Shown: one piece after another, positions 12,591 to 23,529 of the stretch
Layout: each line of letters starts with the position of its first letter
How positions within the stretch are numbered: the stretch's first letter is position 1
Source of the DNA: Periplaneta americana
Taxonomy: Eukaryota; Arthropoda; Insecta; Blattodea; Blattidae
Assembly (NCBI RefSeq): GCF_040183065.1
Contig: NC_091126.1
Span: 146,966,204-147,030,203, forward strand
Reading direction: 5' to 3'
Length of the DNA: 64,000 nucleotides
Made by a program: the position numbers and the translations under genes
The notes under the pieces: generated by a model
What the model was told of the DNA's origin: nothing
Seen by the model: only the letters and a program-made list of their open reading frames with translations
Databases searched by the model: none

Positions 12591-13026
12591 TTTCCGTCTG
12601 GTTGGGATTTTCATTGCCACGGTTCATTTTCCCTTCCCCTCCCGTGTAGAAAAAGAATTTAGATTTCAAATCATATCATTCATCTTCCTCATCTCATTCA
12701 ATAGCCATATTCAGGTCAAGACGCTTGTCTTCTTCCGCTTACGAGAGGGGGCGTTCTCTCCTCAACCGTTCCTGTGTTCCAAGCCTTCCGCAATATCTCT
12801 GCCAGGATTCATTCCTTAAGAGCACTTCTAAGGGAGCATCGACACCTTGGAAGGGCCGATCGAATGGATCCTGTGCTGCTTGGTCACCTTGGTGGTATGA
12901 ACTTAGAGCGGAGGAGGGTAGGAGGCCCCCATTGGGTGAGCGGGTGAGGAGTCAAATGCGGCCGGTGGGCTGTTACACCCATCCTCATTCATACCAGACA
13001 ATTCGGGGCGTACAACAGGCCTCAGT
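12591..13026. other. Non-coding stretch between satellite blocks
   Basis: Moderately GC-rich compared with its surroundings. No family is recognised. The small open frames at 12499-12819 and 12725-13057 overlap each other and the SINE edge and lack support. Confidence 0.4.
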
Positions 13027-13039
13027 ATGGCCGACGTGC

Positions 13040-13469
13040 GACCGCTGCGGTGGGTGAATGATCAGACCTTCAGACTGTCACGCAGACGGCCCGGGTTCGA
13101 TTCCCGGTCAGGTCTGGGATTTTTCATTGAAAAAATCCATAGTGACACTTGCGACGGACAAGGTCGCAGTTGGGTGTTTCTCCCGGGGTTCTCCCGTTTT
13201 TCCCCAAATTAGAAATTTACATCATTCCGTCACTATTTCTCCATTTCATTATCATTCTGTAGCATTCTCCGAACGACGGCCGGCGACGCATGGAGGGGGT
13301 TGGCCTAGGGACGAGTAGGGGTTGCCTGCTCGAAACCTGGACCAGAGAATCTTAGTGTGGTCGGCCGGTGTGGGTTTAGGAATGCGCAATAGATCTGAAC
13401 AAGGTCGCAGTGCTGGGCCATAGTGCCCCCCTCCATTAAATTAAATTCAATTCAATTCAATTCAATTCA
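13040..13469 (+). mobile_element. tRNA-derived SINE with exact target duplication
   Basis: The head includes a B box (gggttcgattcccgg near 13091). The body runs through ggtcgcagttgggtgtttct, ccggcgacgcatggaggggg and ggaccagagaatcttagtgt and ends in a (TTCAA)n tail at about 13440-13469. The 13-bp flank atggccgacgtgc occurs at 13027-13039 and again at 13470-13482, without mismatch. This proves target-primed insertion of a roughly 430-bp unit. This SINE differs from the families at 5.2 and 7.2 kb. Confidence 0.93.
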
Positions 13470-13517
13470 ATGGCCGACGTGCAAAGGGTCGTCCTAACCC
13501 GCCCGTAGCCACAGTGA

Positions 13518-13550
13518 CCTAACCCTAACCCTAACCCTAACCCTAACCTA
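13518..13550. repeat. Interstitial (CCCTAA)n telomere-like run
   Basis: About five tandem copies of CCCTAA (TTAGGG on the other strand) lie directly before the five-unit satellite block. Most insects use the pentamer TTAGG, so a hexamer of vertebrate type is unexpected as telomeric DNA here. Confidence 0.9.
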
Positions 13551-14440
13551 TACAAAATTAATAACTTCTCTCCTATGAAACAGAATTTTATGAAACTCTG
13601 TATAGAAGTTAGAGATAGACTATATTTTTTGTGTGAAATCTCTGGTTACGTGTGCGATACGAACTACCCCTTTACTAGGGGTGTATTAAGACAAAATTAA
13701 TACTTCTCTCATAACCAACGGATTTTTATGAAACATTGTACAGAAATTACAGACAGCATTTTTTTTTTGTTTACAAACACTGGTTACGTTTGTATAAGCG
13801 AAACTACCCCTTTACTGGAAGTGCATTTATACAGAATTAATAACTTCTCTCGTATCAAACAGATTTTTATGAAACTTTGAACAGAATTCACAGATAAAAC
13901 ATTTTATGTACAAAATTTGATTACGATTGTATAAGAGAAACTACCCGTTCATGGGGGTGTATGTAACAAATTTATAACTTGTCTCCTATCCAAAAGATTT
14001 TTACGAAGTTGCTGATAGCATATATTTTTCGTGTACAAACTCTTGATTACGTTTGTATAAGAGGAACAACCCCTTTACGAGAGATGTATTTAGACAGAAT
14101 TAATGGCTTCTAACAGATATTTATGAAATTTGAACAGAAGTTAAAGGTAGCATAATTTTTTTTCTCAAAACCGACTTGCAAAACACAATTCTTCTTTCGA
14201 AGTTTCCATAACAAGGGGTTTTATCAGTTTGCGCTTAATATTGACACTACAAGGCTTTCCTACTCTTGAATAATACCCTCAGTGGCATAAAGTGGTTTCT
14301 ATAACTTTGTGGTAGGAGATTGTACTTCACAATTTAACCAAACCTGGTGTTTCAGTAAAAACATATCGTCGTTGTTCCTGCTAGCTTGAGGTGGTTCTGG
14401 TTGTATCGCGATACAATGTTCCAAGCGGTTAGCAATTGGG

Positions 14441-14757
14441 AGTACTAGCACATTCTAGTATATACAGTTACGAAGCTCAATACGTAGGGAATATGCATCC
14501 ATAGATAGTTGCTAACCACTAGGATCGCTACTATCGCCTCACTACAGACAATGCGAAATTGTACCGGCACAGTCTATTGTTCCTAGTACCCTTAACAACT
14601 CAAGCTTCGTGACTGTATATACTAGACTGTGGTACTAGAAACAATAGATTGTGCGATAGTAGCGATCCTAGCAGCTAGCAACTAAAGTCCAACTGTCATT
14701 GGATGCATATTCCCTACTTATTGAGTTTCGTGACTGTATGTACTAGACTGTGATATT
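14441..14757 (-). mobile_element. MITE family M1: full copy plus truncated copy
   Basis: 14441-14639 is flanked by inverted ends (tagtatatacagttacgaag and its complement gcttcgtgactgtatatact). The interior reads as the reverse complement of the copy at 25042-25239. At 14633-14757 a second, shorter copy lies in the opposite orientation and overlaps at the shared end. It keeps aacaatagattgtg, agtagcgatcctag and tggatgcatattccctac but lacks the rest. Confidence 0.8.
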
Positions 14758-14815
14758 ACTATGTAAAACGTGTTTTAAAAATAGAAAATGCATTTAGGGT
14801 ACATACAGTGGATAC

Positions 14816-14817
<2 letters not shown>

Positions 14818-14875
<58 letters not shown>
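14818..14875. repeat. (ATT)n microsatellite, left of LINE
   Basis: About nineteen uninterrupted ATT units, followed directly by three copies of tgaaatat and then the LINE ORF. Confidence 0.95.
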
Positions 14876-14885
14876 GAAATATTGA

Positions 14886-17600
14886 AATATTGAAATATTG
14901 AATAAAAAGCAGATTAAAATAGCAGCAATAACAGAAACAAAAAAGAAACTAAAAGGTACAACTGAAACAAAAAACTACATAATCATATATAATGGTGTTA
15001 ATAAGAAGACAAGAGCACAGGCCGGAGTAATGATTTGGATTCATAAATCAATAAAAAACAAAATAAACAATTATACATACTGGAATGAAAGAATATTAGA
15101 AGTACAACTCCAGATAGGAAGAGGCAAACTAACTTTCTTTAGTCTTTATGCTCCAGAGGAAGGAAGAGTTGAAGAAACTGAATTGTTTTATGCCCAGTTG
15201 CAAGAAATTTTGAATAAAGTAAATAAAAATAATTACATATTATTAGCCGGAGATTTAAACGGTAGAATAGGCAACATCGAAATAAAAAATACCATAGGAA
15301 AATTTGGAGAACCTACCATAAACAATAATGGAGAAAAAGTAAGAGATTTTGTATTATACAATGAAATGAAAATCATGAATTCATTTTACAACCATAAAGA
15401 TATTCATATGTATACATGGTCAGCACGTGGCTCAAAATCTATCATAGATTATTTTATAGCAAATAGAAAATTATCCGAATTATTTTTAGATGTCAAGGTC
15501 TTCAGAGGAAGTGACATTGGATCAGATCATTACCTTGTATTAGCAAAAGTGAGATATACACCAAGATGGCTACATTTAACAAAGATAAATGCCCCCAAAA
15601 AAGAATTAATGCGTTACAAAATTAGATTAATCCATGACGACAGTGTACGCTGGCTTTATCAAAAAAGACTTGAACAAAAAATGTTAGAAATACCTGAAGA
15701 TGAAGACATTCACAAAGAATGGGAAAATATTAAAACTCAAATATCACAGGCAGCCACGGAGAGCATCGGAAAATATAAGGCTTTCACACAAAAGAAAAAA
15801 TTAAGATCTTGGGATGATGAAATTAAGGAGATCATAAAAAATAAAAATATAGCTTATAGAAAATACCTTCAAACAAAATCCGTTAATGATGAAATAGATT
15901 ATAAACATAAAAGGGCGATAGCTAACAGAGAAATTAGAAAACGACACAGGCAATCATGGAAAGAGTTTATATCTTTTTTAGAAACTGACATTTATAAAAT
16001 GAAACCCAATACATATAAAATTTTAAAATACATGAACAGAGACATAAAGGAATCCGCCAAGATAAACCCTTGCCCCAAAATAGAAACATTCCTAGACTTT
16101 TACAAAAACTTATGGAACAATCCTACTTTTGATTCAAAATTCTGGGACACAAAAAACCCAGATGAACAATGCATTACAAAAGAAGAACTACAAGAAGCAT
16201 TAAAGAAGACGAAAAATAGTAAATCACCTGGAGAAGATAACCTAAATTCAGAATTGTATAAATATGCAGGAGATCTATTTCAAGAAAGATTACTAAGATT
16301 TCTAAACAGAATATATCTGACTGCCACTTTACCGGAAGAATGGAAAAATAGTGTAATTATTCCCATATATAAAACAGGAGATAAACAGAATGTTGAAAAC
16401 TATAGAGGGATTAGTATCCTCAACACATGTTATAAGATATTTAGTAGGATTTTAAATGAAAAATTAAAAAAACATGCTGAAACTTTCCTTCTGGAGTGTC
16501 AAAATGGCTTTAGAAAAGGAAGATCATGTGTAGATCCATTATTTAGTATCAAACTATTGCTGGAAAAAAGAAGAGAATTTAATTTAGAAACCCATATAGC
16601 TTTTATTGATTTTGTGAAAGCTTTTGATAAAGTCCGAAGAGACCTTTTATTCGACATATTACAAGAAAAAAATATTCCAAATTTGCTATTCCAAAATATA
16701 ATAGAAATCTACACGGACAGCAAAATAAGTGTCAAAATAAATAACTGTATATCCGAAAGAAAATTAGTTAATAATGGAGTTCGACAAGGTTGTCCACTAT
16801 CACCAACTTTATTTAATATTTATATAAATGAAATTATTTTAAAATGGAACCAAATCTACACATCAGGAATCAAAATAACCAGTGCTCTAACATTAAATAC
16901 CTTACTCTATGCCGATGATCAAGTCATAATTTCCAATTCAGAGGATAATTTACAAAGAGGATTGTATACATTAAATGAAATATTAAAAGATTTTGGGATG
17001 GAAATTTCAGCACAAAAATCAAAAGTAATGGCATTTTTAGGACAAGACCCAGTGAGAAGTAAGATAATACACAATAACCAATGCCTCGAACAAGTGCAAA
17101 ATTTCAATTATCTGGGTTGTGAAATATCTTATCAAAATGAAAAAGATGTGAACAAGAAAATTACCAAATTTACACAAATTCTAGGAATAATAAACAATAC
17201 ATTAAAAGCTAAATTAGTACAAAAATCTACAAGAATAAAAATATATAATACACTAGCATTACCCACCCTTCTATACAGAAGCGAGATTTGGACATTAAAG
17301 AAAAAAGACATGAACAGAATCAAAGCAACGGAAATGAAATTTTTCAGGAGAACAGCAGGATATACTCTTTTAGACCGAAAAAGGAATGAAGAAATTTTAG
17401 AACAATTAGAAGTAGAGTCAGTAGAACAAAAAATCACCAGATACAAATTCAATTGGCTAGATCATGTAAGAAGAATGGAAAATTCAAGAATCCCAAAAAT
17501 TATGATGCAATATAAACCTAGAGGACATCGTCGACCAGGAAGACCGTTAAGAAGACTGCTAGATGGGGCCGAAACAGGTCTACAGAGGCCTAATTCGTGA
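14886..17600 (+). CDS. LINE endonuclease-reverse transcriptase, nearly intact
   Basis: The frame is open for about 900 codons to the TGA at 17598. The N-terminal part is an APE-like endonuclease: the ITETK glutamate near residue 13, LLAGDLNGRIG near 120, and the SDIGSDHYLVL block near 205. The RT domain follows, with FIDFVKAFDKV, NGVRQGCPLSPTLFNIYI and the catalytic LLYADDQVI. The C-terminal tail ends RGHRRPGRPLRRLLDGAE. The layout is RTE-like (single ORF, APE plus RT). The endonuclease begins just before the ETK glutamate and lacks the usual preceding asparagine motif, and the first true Met is at residue 45, so the copy is slightly 5'-truncated. Lack of internal stops implies a recent insertion. 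Activity from this copy is unlikely. A decayed relative lies at 23530-24660. Confidence 0.9.
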   Translation, partial: NIEILNKKQIKIAAITETKKKLKGTTETKNYIIIYNGVNKKTRAQAGVMIWIHKSIKNKINNYTYWNERILEVQLQIGRGKLTFFSLYAPEEGRVEETELFYAQLQEILNKVNKNNYILLAGDLNGRIGNIEIKNTIGKFGEPTINNNGEKVRDFVLYNEMKIMNSFYNHKDIHMYTWSARGSKSIIDYFIANRKLSELFLDVKVFRGSDIGSDHYLVLAKVRYTPRWLHLTKINAPKKELMRYKIRLIHDDSVRWLYQKRLEQKMLEIPEDEDIHKEWENIKTQISQAATESIGKYKAFTQKKKLRSWDDEIKEIIKNKNIAYRKYLQTKSVNDEIDYKHKRAIANREIRKRHRQSWKEFISFLETDIYKMKPNTYKILKYMNRDIKESAKINPCPKIETFLDFYKNLWNNPTFDSKFWDTKNPDEQCITKEELQEALKKTKNSKSPGEDNLNSELYKYAGDLFQERLLRFLNRIYLTATLPEEWKNSVIIPIYKTGDKQNVENYRGISILNTCYKIFSRILNEKLKKHAETFLLECQNGFRKGRSCVDPLFSIKLLLEKRREFNLETHIAFIDFVKAFDKVRRDLLFDILQEKNIPNLLFQNIIEIYTDSKISVKINNCISERKLVNNGVRQGCPLSPTLFNIYINEIILKWNQIYTSGIKITSALTLNTLLYADDQVIISNSEDNLQRGLYTLNEILKDFGMEISAQKSKVMAFLGQDPVRSKIIHNNQCLEQVQNFNYLGCEISYQNEKDVNKKITKFTQILGIINNTLKAKLVQKSTRIKIYNTLALPTLLYRSEIWTLKKKDMNRIKATEMKFFRRTAGYTLLDRKRNEEILEQLEVESVEQKITRYKFNWLDHVRRMENSRIPKIMMQYKPRGHRRPGRPLRRLLDGAETGLQRPNS

Positions 17601-17603
17601 AGG

Positions 17604-17621
17604 ATGATGATGATGATGATG

Positions 17622-17669
<48 letters not shown>
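17604..17669. repeat. (ATG)n(ATT)n tail of LINE
   Basis: About six ATG units follow the stop codon and pass into about fifteen ATT units. The ATG run resembles the element's own 3' microsatellite tail. The ATT run matches the microsatellite on the other side. Confidence 0.9.
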
Positions 17670-17737
17670 TCCTCTATATCTGCCTCATGTTCTAACAAAC
17701 AAGTAACTGACAGATCCATGTTGTCAACCATCTAACC

Positions 17738-18259
17738 CAGCGTTTCTCAAACTTTTTTGAAGTGGGGACCACTTTTTAAAGTCAGAACAGTTCCGCGGAC
17801 CACCTTACTCTTGTTCCCTTCGAAAGCAAATTTATCATTTTCGTAGCATATTTTAATGTCAGTATACTTATATTTTAAAATTGAATTAAGGTTCGGTACT
17901 TTGGTCCTCTGTTATGAATTTGGGTGGTCACTGGCTGGGTTACAGGCGCGGCGCCAGATGTGCAGGGAAAAGATATCGAGAAACACCACGTATATAGTGC
18001 TTTAAATCCATCTTTTGCTGCTGAGAGTAGAATGGGAAGTCGATAGACGGGTAGGGTAATAAATTTCATAAAATGCAGTACTGGGAGAAAAAGTGAAATT
18101 CGATTGTCATATGTCATTTCCAAACTCTGAGATTTTAAGCTATAGTGTGATACGCAATTCGTTTAAATTTTATTTTTTTCTTCTGTCTTTTTTGAAGGAC
18201 CACAAAGGCAGACCTCGAGGACCACAGATGGTCCGCTGACCATAGTTTGAGAAACGCTG
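17738..18259 (-). mobile_element. hAT MITE (family H1)
   Basis: The ends are CAGCGTTTCTCAAACT in inverted orientation, with the 8-bp duplication atctaacc at 17730-17737 and 18260-18267. The interior matches the end regions of the larger element at 19197-20628 read in the opposite orientation, including the tttgaagtggggaccacttt and ccacagatggtccgc ends. It is 522 bp long and has no coding capacity, so it is an internal-deletion derivative of the larger one. Confidence 0.93.
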
Positions 18260-18345
18260 ATCTAACCTAAAACGACGCATGACAAGCTGTTATAAAAACC
18301 AGTAGAGGCTAAATACCGCAAGCGTCAACAGAATTTCACGCACGG

Positions 18346-18605
18346 CGCATCGGATCTGTGGCTGTTGGAAACCACCGCCTTAGCATGCCTGACCATGAAA
18401 CGAGCGTGCCCGGATTCAAATCCTGGTTGAAACAAGTTACCTGGTTGATGTTTCTCCGGGGTTTTCCCCTCAACCCAAAAAAAGCAAATGCTGGGTAACT
18501 TTCGGCGTTGGATCCTGGATTCATTTCGCTGGCATCATCATCTTCATCTCATTCTGACGCTATATAACCATAGCAGTTGAAAAAGTGCCATAAAATAACC
18601 AATTA
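18346..18605 (+). mobile_element. tRNA-derived SINE, same family as 5.2 kb
   Basis: The head has gtgcccggattcaaatcctg (B box). The body has caagttacctggttgatg, cctcaacccaaaaaaagc and aaatgctgggtaactttcgg, and the tail has gacgctatataaccatagca. It is diverged, and no target duplication was detected. Confidence 0.8.
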
Positions 18606-18870
18606 AAAAAATCTTGCATATATGAAAAGTAAGTAAATTGCCGACATTTTGCGTATGAATGTTTCAGTCACTCTGACATCCGAAGTTTTTCTGGTGCAAA
18701 ACCACAGAATCCGTATAAAGACCTATGTTCATTCTAAACATGTTTCCAAAAGAATTACAACCGTCCGAGTGAGCCCTGTCAAAATGTTGCTTTCAGTAAC
18801 AAGTTCAAACGTGACAGTTATTTTGTTTGGACACTTACAAAGAAGCACTCTCCCGACCCTCCCTCTATTA

Positions 18871-19056
18871 AGGCTGGTTCACAATACACCGGGAACGGAA
18901 ACGACAGCGAGAACGAGAACGGAAATATTGTTAAAATAAATATATTTAAATGTGAGCATTCACAATTAACTATTGTGAATGCTCACATTTAAATGCATTT
19001 AATATTATTTCCGTTCTCGTTCTCGTCGTTTCCGTTCCCGGTTTATTGTGAACCAG
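18871..19056. mobile_element. Harbinger-like palindromic MITE, copy 2
   Basis: Begins aggctggttcacaatacacc and ends attgtgaaccagcct, nearly palindromic throughout, matching the 5437-5630 copy. The flank is TTA on the left and TCA on the right, consistent with a decayed 3-bp duplication. Confidence 0.82.
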
Positions 19057-19196
19057 CCTTCACGTTATAAAACCCAATGACTTTCTCGGCTCCACCGAGA
19101 TATTTTAAGTAAAAATATTTTGTTTCGTCTACCTAAATTAATGCACAAATTTGACCAGTCTACGACACTTCGACTATTTACAGTGGTCTCATAGAC

Positions 19197-20628
19197 CAGC
19201 GTTTCTCAAACTATAGTCCGCAGGCCGCCTGTGGTCCTCGAGGTCTGCCCTTGTGGTCCTTCAAAAAAGACAGAAGAAAAAATAAAATTAAAACGAATTG
19301 CGTATCACACTATAGCTGAAAATTTCAGAGTTTGGAAATGACACATGGCAATCGCCTTTCACTTTTTCTCCCAATACTGACATTTTATTAAATTTTTTAC
19401 CCTACTCGTCTACCGAATTCCCACTTTACTCTCAACAACAAAAGAGGGATTTAAAGCACTATGAACGTGTTTCTCGCCATCTTTTCCCTGCACATCCCGC
19501 GCCTGTAACCCAGCCAGGGACCACCCGAATTCATAACAGAGGACCAAAGTACCTAAGCTTTTCATGTATTTATGACTTTCTTAATAGTTTTGCCGACACC
19601 CAGTCTGCACACTCAAATGGTCACGTACTGTACGTTGTACACCAATACAGAACGTGCCAAATTGCATATTTACTTGTTGAAAATCGGGCATGTTTCTGCA
19701 TTAATTCTTTTTATTTCTCTTTTTCCAGATGACGATAAGAAATTTTAGACTCCGCCTATTTTAAAATCCGGGTGAATCAGATCCAAAAATTCAAATTACA
19801 ATACTTTTCTAATTATATTTTTTGTAGCTAATCACAAGTAACTTATAACAAATTCTGCGCATTGTTCATTCGTCGCTTGCCTGTTAGCAGTTACTTGCTT
19901 GAAATCCTTATGTGGTACACACTAGTAGTTGTCTATGTCTCTGTTAAATAGTGTCCATTATACATAATGGAAAACTGGCTTCGATCCGGATCTTTGAAAA
20001 GAAAGGAACGTGATGATATGCTTATTTTATGCAGTGCTCATAGTTCAGAAGCTGTGTGTGATGATATTAATATCACTGATTCTAGTACCATTAAAGAAAT
20101 ATCTAGTCCTGTTCAAAGAAAAAATACTTTTGTAAATATGACAAGAGTTATTTGGAACTTGGATTTACTTGGTGTGGCAATGAGAGTGAATCAAAACCTC
20201 GGTGCGTTGTTACGAAGTGCTTTCAAACGAGTGTATGAAACCCGCGAAATTGAAATGGTACTTAGAGTCGAAACACGCAAGTGTAAAAAGTAAACCTGTA
20301 TAATTATTCATGTGAGTACTAACATTTATTTTGTTAATTAATCAATTAAAGATTATACAAACTCTAACAGTCTTGAATTATTAAAAAAAACGAAAATGAG
20401 TTTTCTTCTATTAACATTAACTTAATTAGTTAATACTAATATAAAATTAATTGAAATAAATTAATTAATTGTAATTTTTTTCATTTTAAAATATAGGTAT
20501 ACTGGTATTAAAATATGCTACAAAAATGACACATTTTCTTTCGAAGGGAACAAGAGTAAGGTGGTCCGCGGAACTGTTCTGACTTAAAAAGGTGGTCCCC
20601 ACTTCAAAAAAAAGTTTGAGAAACGCTG
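19197..20628 (+). mobile_element. hAT element (family H1), larger derivative
   Basis: The ends CAGCGTTTCTCAAACT are inverted and flanked by an exact 8-bp duplication tcatagac (19189-19196 and 20629-20636). At 1432 bp it is longer than the 17738-18259 MITE and shares its end regions. It keeps a 5' fragment of a transposase ORF (19967-20293) and lacks the catalytic domain. Confidence 0.93.
19967..20293 (+). pseudogene. hAT transposase N-terminal fragment
   Basis: A 108-codon frame starts at a real ATG and begins MENWLRSGSLKRKERDD, the start typical of SCAND3/ZBED5-like hAT transposases (a short M-x-x-W/F-L basic leader). After about 45 residues it loses similarity to anything I recognise and stops. 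It lacks the BED finger and DDE core normally expected in a protein of about 600 residues. It sits in the middle of the 19197-20628 element in the same orientation and is the relic of that element's gene. Confidence 0.6.
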
Positions 20629-20639
20629 TCATAGACAAT

Positions 20640-22480
20640 ATCATTCAGTGCAAAGGATGTGGCCAACAGGGGGAGACAGCTTCAGGAAAAACGAGCGAAA
20701 TATCCTGCACGGACTCGAGTGACGGAGATTTCAGAAACGTCTGGTTTCCGGACCTATGTTTCTTAGGACTTTCTGCTTGTTTCTTTGTTCTCTACTCACC
20801 CCCGCATTTTATATCAATAAATATGAAACACCTTGTAAAGGCGTTTTCTTAGTGGACATCCCTCTCTTTACAATATGACTAAAATGTCATTTTCGTATTT
20901 CCCAACGTGTGTAAAATAACAGAATAGATCTAAATACTGTAACTAAGCACTGCTTCAAATATAAACGCTTTCTATGCTTTCTATACAGTACGTATGTATT
21001 AGTTTATGTTGTATTTCCAATAACCAAATAAATGGAATATACTAGTGGCTTGTGCAGCAAATGCTGCAAACTAAGTTCATTAGACGTTCAAATAAAAATT
21101 TGTTCAGATTTATTTTCAATGAAAAATACCAAATATTCTGAAAGTTATTTGCTTCCATAATAATGAAACATACTCTCTCTGAATGGATTTTTATGCCAAA
21201 TACTTATTCTTGAACCTATCCACCTTCAGTTTTTTAGTTTCAACGCGAAAACGCAAGTAAAAATGTCAGGATGATCAGTGGGTTTTTCATGTGGGAGTAA
21301 AGCAATAGCTATTTCAGGTCATTGTGGATTGTAGGTGAAAGTTAAAGAAAGTCAGGTTTGCTATGCTTTCGAAAAATAGACATACTGTAGCATCTTGGTA
21401 TAGCTGCTGCATGTAGAGCTTGAAATGTAGAGGGTAAAATCATTCTATCCTGCTAAGAGATCTTGCTGAAATGATCGGGAGACTACAAATTTTTCTAGGT
21501 CTCTTATTTTAACAGTAAGTAATACCGTCTTTCCTCAGGAACTGTAATTTTTGCCCTCTCGAGTCAATACTGAATCTACACCACACCGCCATTAAATATA
21601 AGAAAAATACCCAACCCCACTTGATTAATAACTATAAAAATATTTGATTTTTAATAACAATATTATCTTACGCAAGTTTTGTAGTTTATATATTAACATC
21701 ATGGCATTAACTATAATAATAATTAATTTCTAATGGTAATAATGTCATCAAAGCACCTCAAGTTTTGTAGATTTTAATATACAATACACAGCTGTACTCA
21801 GAAAATTACACACCACAGAATCAGACCTGTAAATTATTTCTAATAAGTCTTGAAGCTTTTAATAACCAATTGAATTTGAACTCTAAATATGTCAGCAATC
21901 CTCCAGGTCATGGCCTTCGTGTAATAGCCTATTGTTTATTGTAGTGTGTGTTTTGTTTCATTCTGAAATGCAAGTAATTCTCAAAACTGACGAAAGATGG
22001 ATTTTGGAAAATAGGAAAATTATGTAGGAAAACTGACAATTCACTAAAAACTACTATTTTTCCGAAAAATTTTGGATTCCAAGCTTCAAAATGAGGTGTC
22101 ATTTATTAAAATCCATTCAGCCGTTGTCCCGTAATTTCTATTACCAGTTCAAATTATATATGTAGATTTACTTCTGTTGCTTTATATGCATTAGAAAATC
22201 CGTAAATAATTACTTCAGACTTATTTTGATTATATCACAAAGAGGGAGATGTACATTAAGAAGACGTCTATATACCCAATGTTATTTTCTGAACTCCGAA
22301 AGCCCTATAGATACCCAATTACAAATTTCGGATTTCACTGCTCCTCCATCAACTCCCAAGAATCTGCATGAATATTATTCGGGACAAATACGAACACTGC
22401 TGCTCTCCGAGGGCACCACTATCATGTTTATATGCGTGCGGGAATGGGGAGTGGATGGGAAGAGAGAGTCAGAGCATGTA
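20640..22480. other. Non-coding stretch
   Basis: No gene, RNA or repeat end is supported. AT-rich with short oligo-T/A runs. Confidence 0.4.
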
Positions 22481-22489
22481 CAGTAGTTG

Positions 22490-22513
22490 CAAAAAAAAAA
22501 AAAAAAAAAAAAA
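22490..22513. repeat. Poly(A) run
   Basis: Over 20 consecutive A residues, possibly the tail of an unrecognised retroposed sequence on its left. Confidence 0.8.
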
Positions 22514-22539
22514 GAACCGAACCTTGTAGCTTATTTCAG

Positions 22540-22625
22540 AGCCTTGTTCACTCCAGAGCACGACAGACTGGTAACTAAGACTTTCGTGGTTCGAATCCTG
22601 CCTGGGAAGGAAACTTTTTTTTTGT
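22540..22625 (+). mobile_element. tRNA-like SINE head
   Basis: ttcactccagagcacgacag, then cgtggttcgaatcctgcctg (a B-box-like GGTTCGAATCC), then a T9 run that would end pol III transcription. No cloverleaf is supported, so this is a tRNA-derived retroposon and not a tRNA gene. Confidence 0.55.
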
Positions 22626-22639
22626 TCCTTATTCAAATT

Positions 22640-23529
22640 TATTCCCTATACTTTTCGATTGCTGGTAAAATTCATGCTCTGGGAATAATAAGTTAATTAA
22701 GTAGTAAAATATCGCTGCAATCGATTGCAGGAGCTGAGTCACCACATGTTAAAACAGTCACACTGCAGGTTGAGGACTCACTACCAGTGTATAAATAAAA
22801 GATATACTTTTCAGCAGTCTGGCTCATCTCTATGTGAATATAAATTGCAATTCTGTCTGCAATATTGTGCCTTCTCCATTTACTATTTTGCGAATTTAAT
22901 ATATGTCTCGTAGTTAGACATCAATTCATTGAAGAAAGGTCGCTATAGAAAATATTTATTTTGTAAATATTAGTGCAATTTTATTCTATAACACGGATAA
23001 GCATCTGAAAATTTTATTCTTACAGGTAGGCCTAATGTAAATGGATACTCCCAAAATCTTCGGGTTAAATAATTTGGACATATCTGCATCTATGATGGGA
23101 GAGACAGTGAGGCCAAGGAGATCTAGTGGATGGGCGACATACAATAGACATCAGATGAAAATAAGTAATATTGGTATGATGCACCTACACTTGTTTTTGC
23201 TGAAAAATTTAACACTTATTAGCAATGAAGTTTCGTTTGAAACCATGTTTCCTACCGCAATATTCCACAACTTCGATCCAATTCCTATAGACTGACCAAA
23301 TCTTCTACACCCCAAAATCAATTTATCGCAAACTTTGACCAACAGACACTATTTGCATTCAAGCAATAGTCCAATGTTTTAAAGCAAGTTCTATAACAGG
23401 GGTTTTATTGTGAACAAATTGATTTTCAATGGTAAAAGATGTTTCAAAAAACGGATGTTTTTGTTTCCTGTGAGAAAATTTTCATTTGTTTAATAAATTT
23501 ACGCCATTTGTAGAATGATGGATTGTGGA
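22640..23529. other. Non-coding stretch
   Basis: Nothing recognised. The open frame at 23041-23295 (with ATG) has no family signature. Confidence 0.4.

Larger units (their letters stand above)
11120..14170 (+). repeat. ~135-bp satellite units, interrupted array
   Basis: Units share a core like attaataacttctctcgtat, then cagatttttatgaaactttg, a tgtgtacaaa/ctggttacg block and an aactaccccttta block. Five consecutive units start near 13557, 13695, 13836, 13968 and 14098, giving a period of about 130-140 bp. A further unit at 11127-11249 is split by a hAT element and resumes at 12424-12590. The stretch 12591-13545 interrupts the array with other DNA, including a SINE. Units differ by substitutions and small indels, so the array is old. 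Confidence 0.85.

Noticed and set aside
13440-13550. CRISPR-like short repeats
   Set aside because: The repeats are a SINE (TTCAA)n tail and CCCTAA hexamers without unique spacers. The window is eukaryotic.
17462-17731. Minus-strand frame with a poly-Ile run
   Set aside because: The run is the translation of the (ATT)n microsatellite. It is not a membrane protein.
22540-22625. Possible true tRNA gene
   Set aside because: B box and T-run present, but no acceptor stem or anticodon arm can be formed. Fits a tRNA-derived SINE head better.
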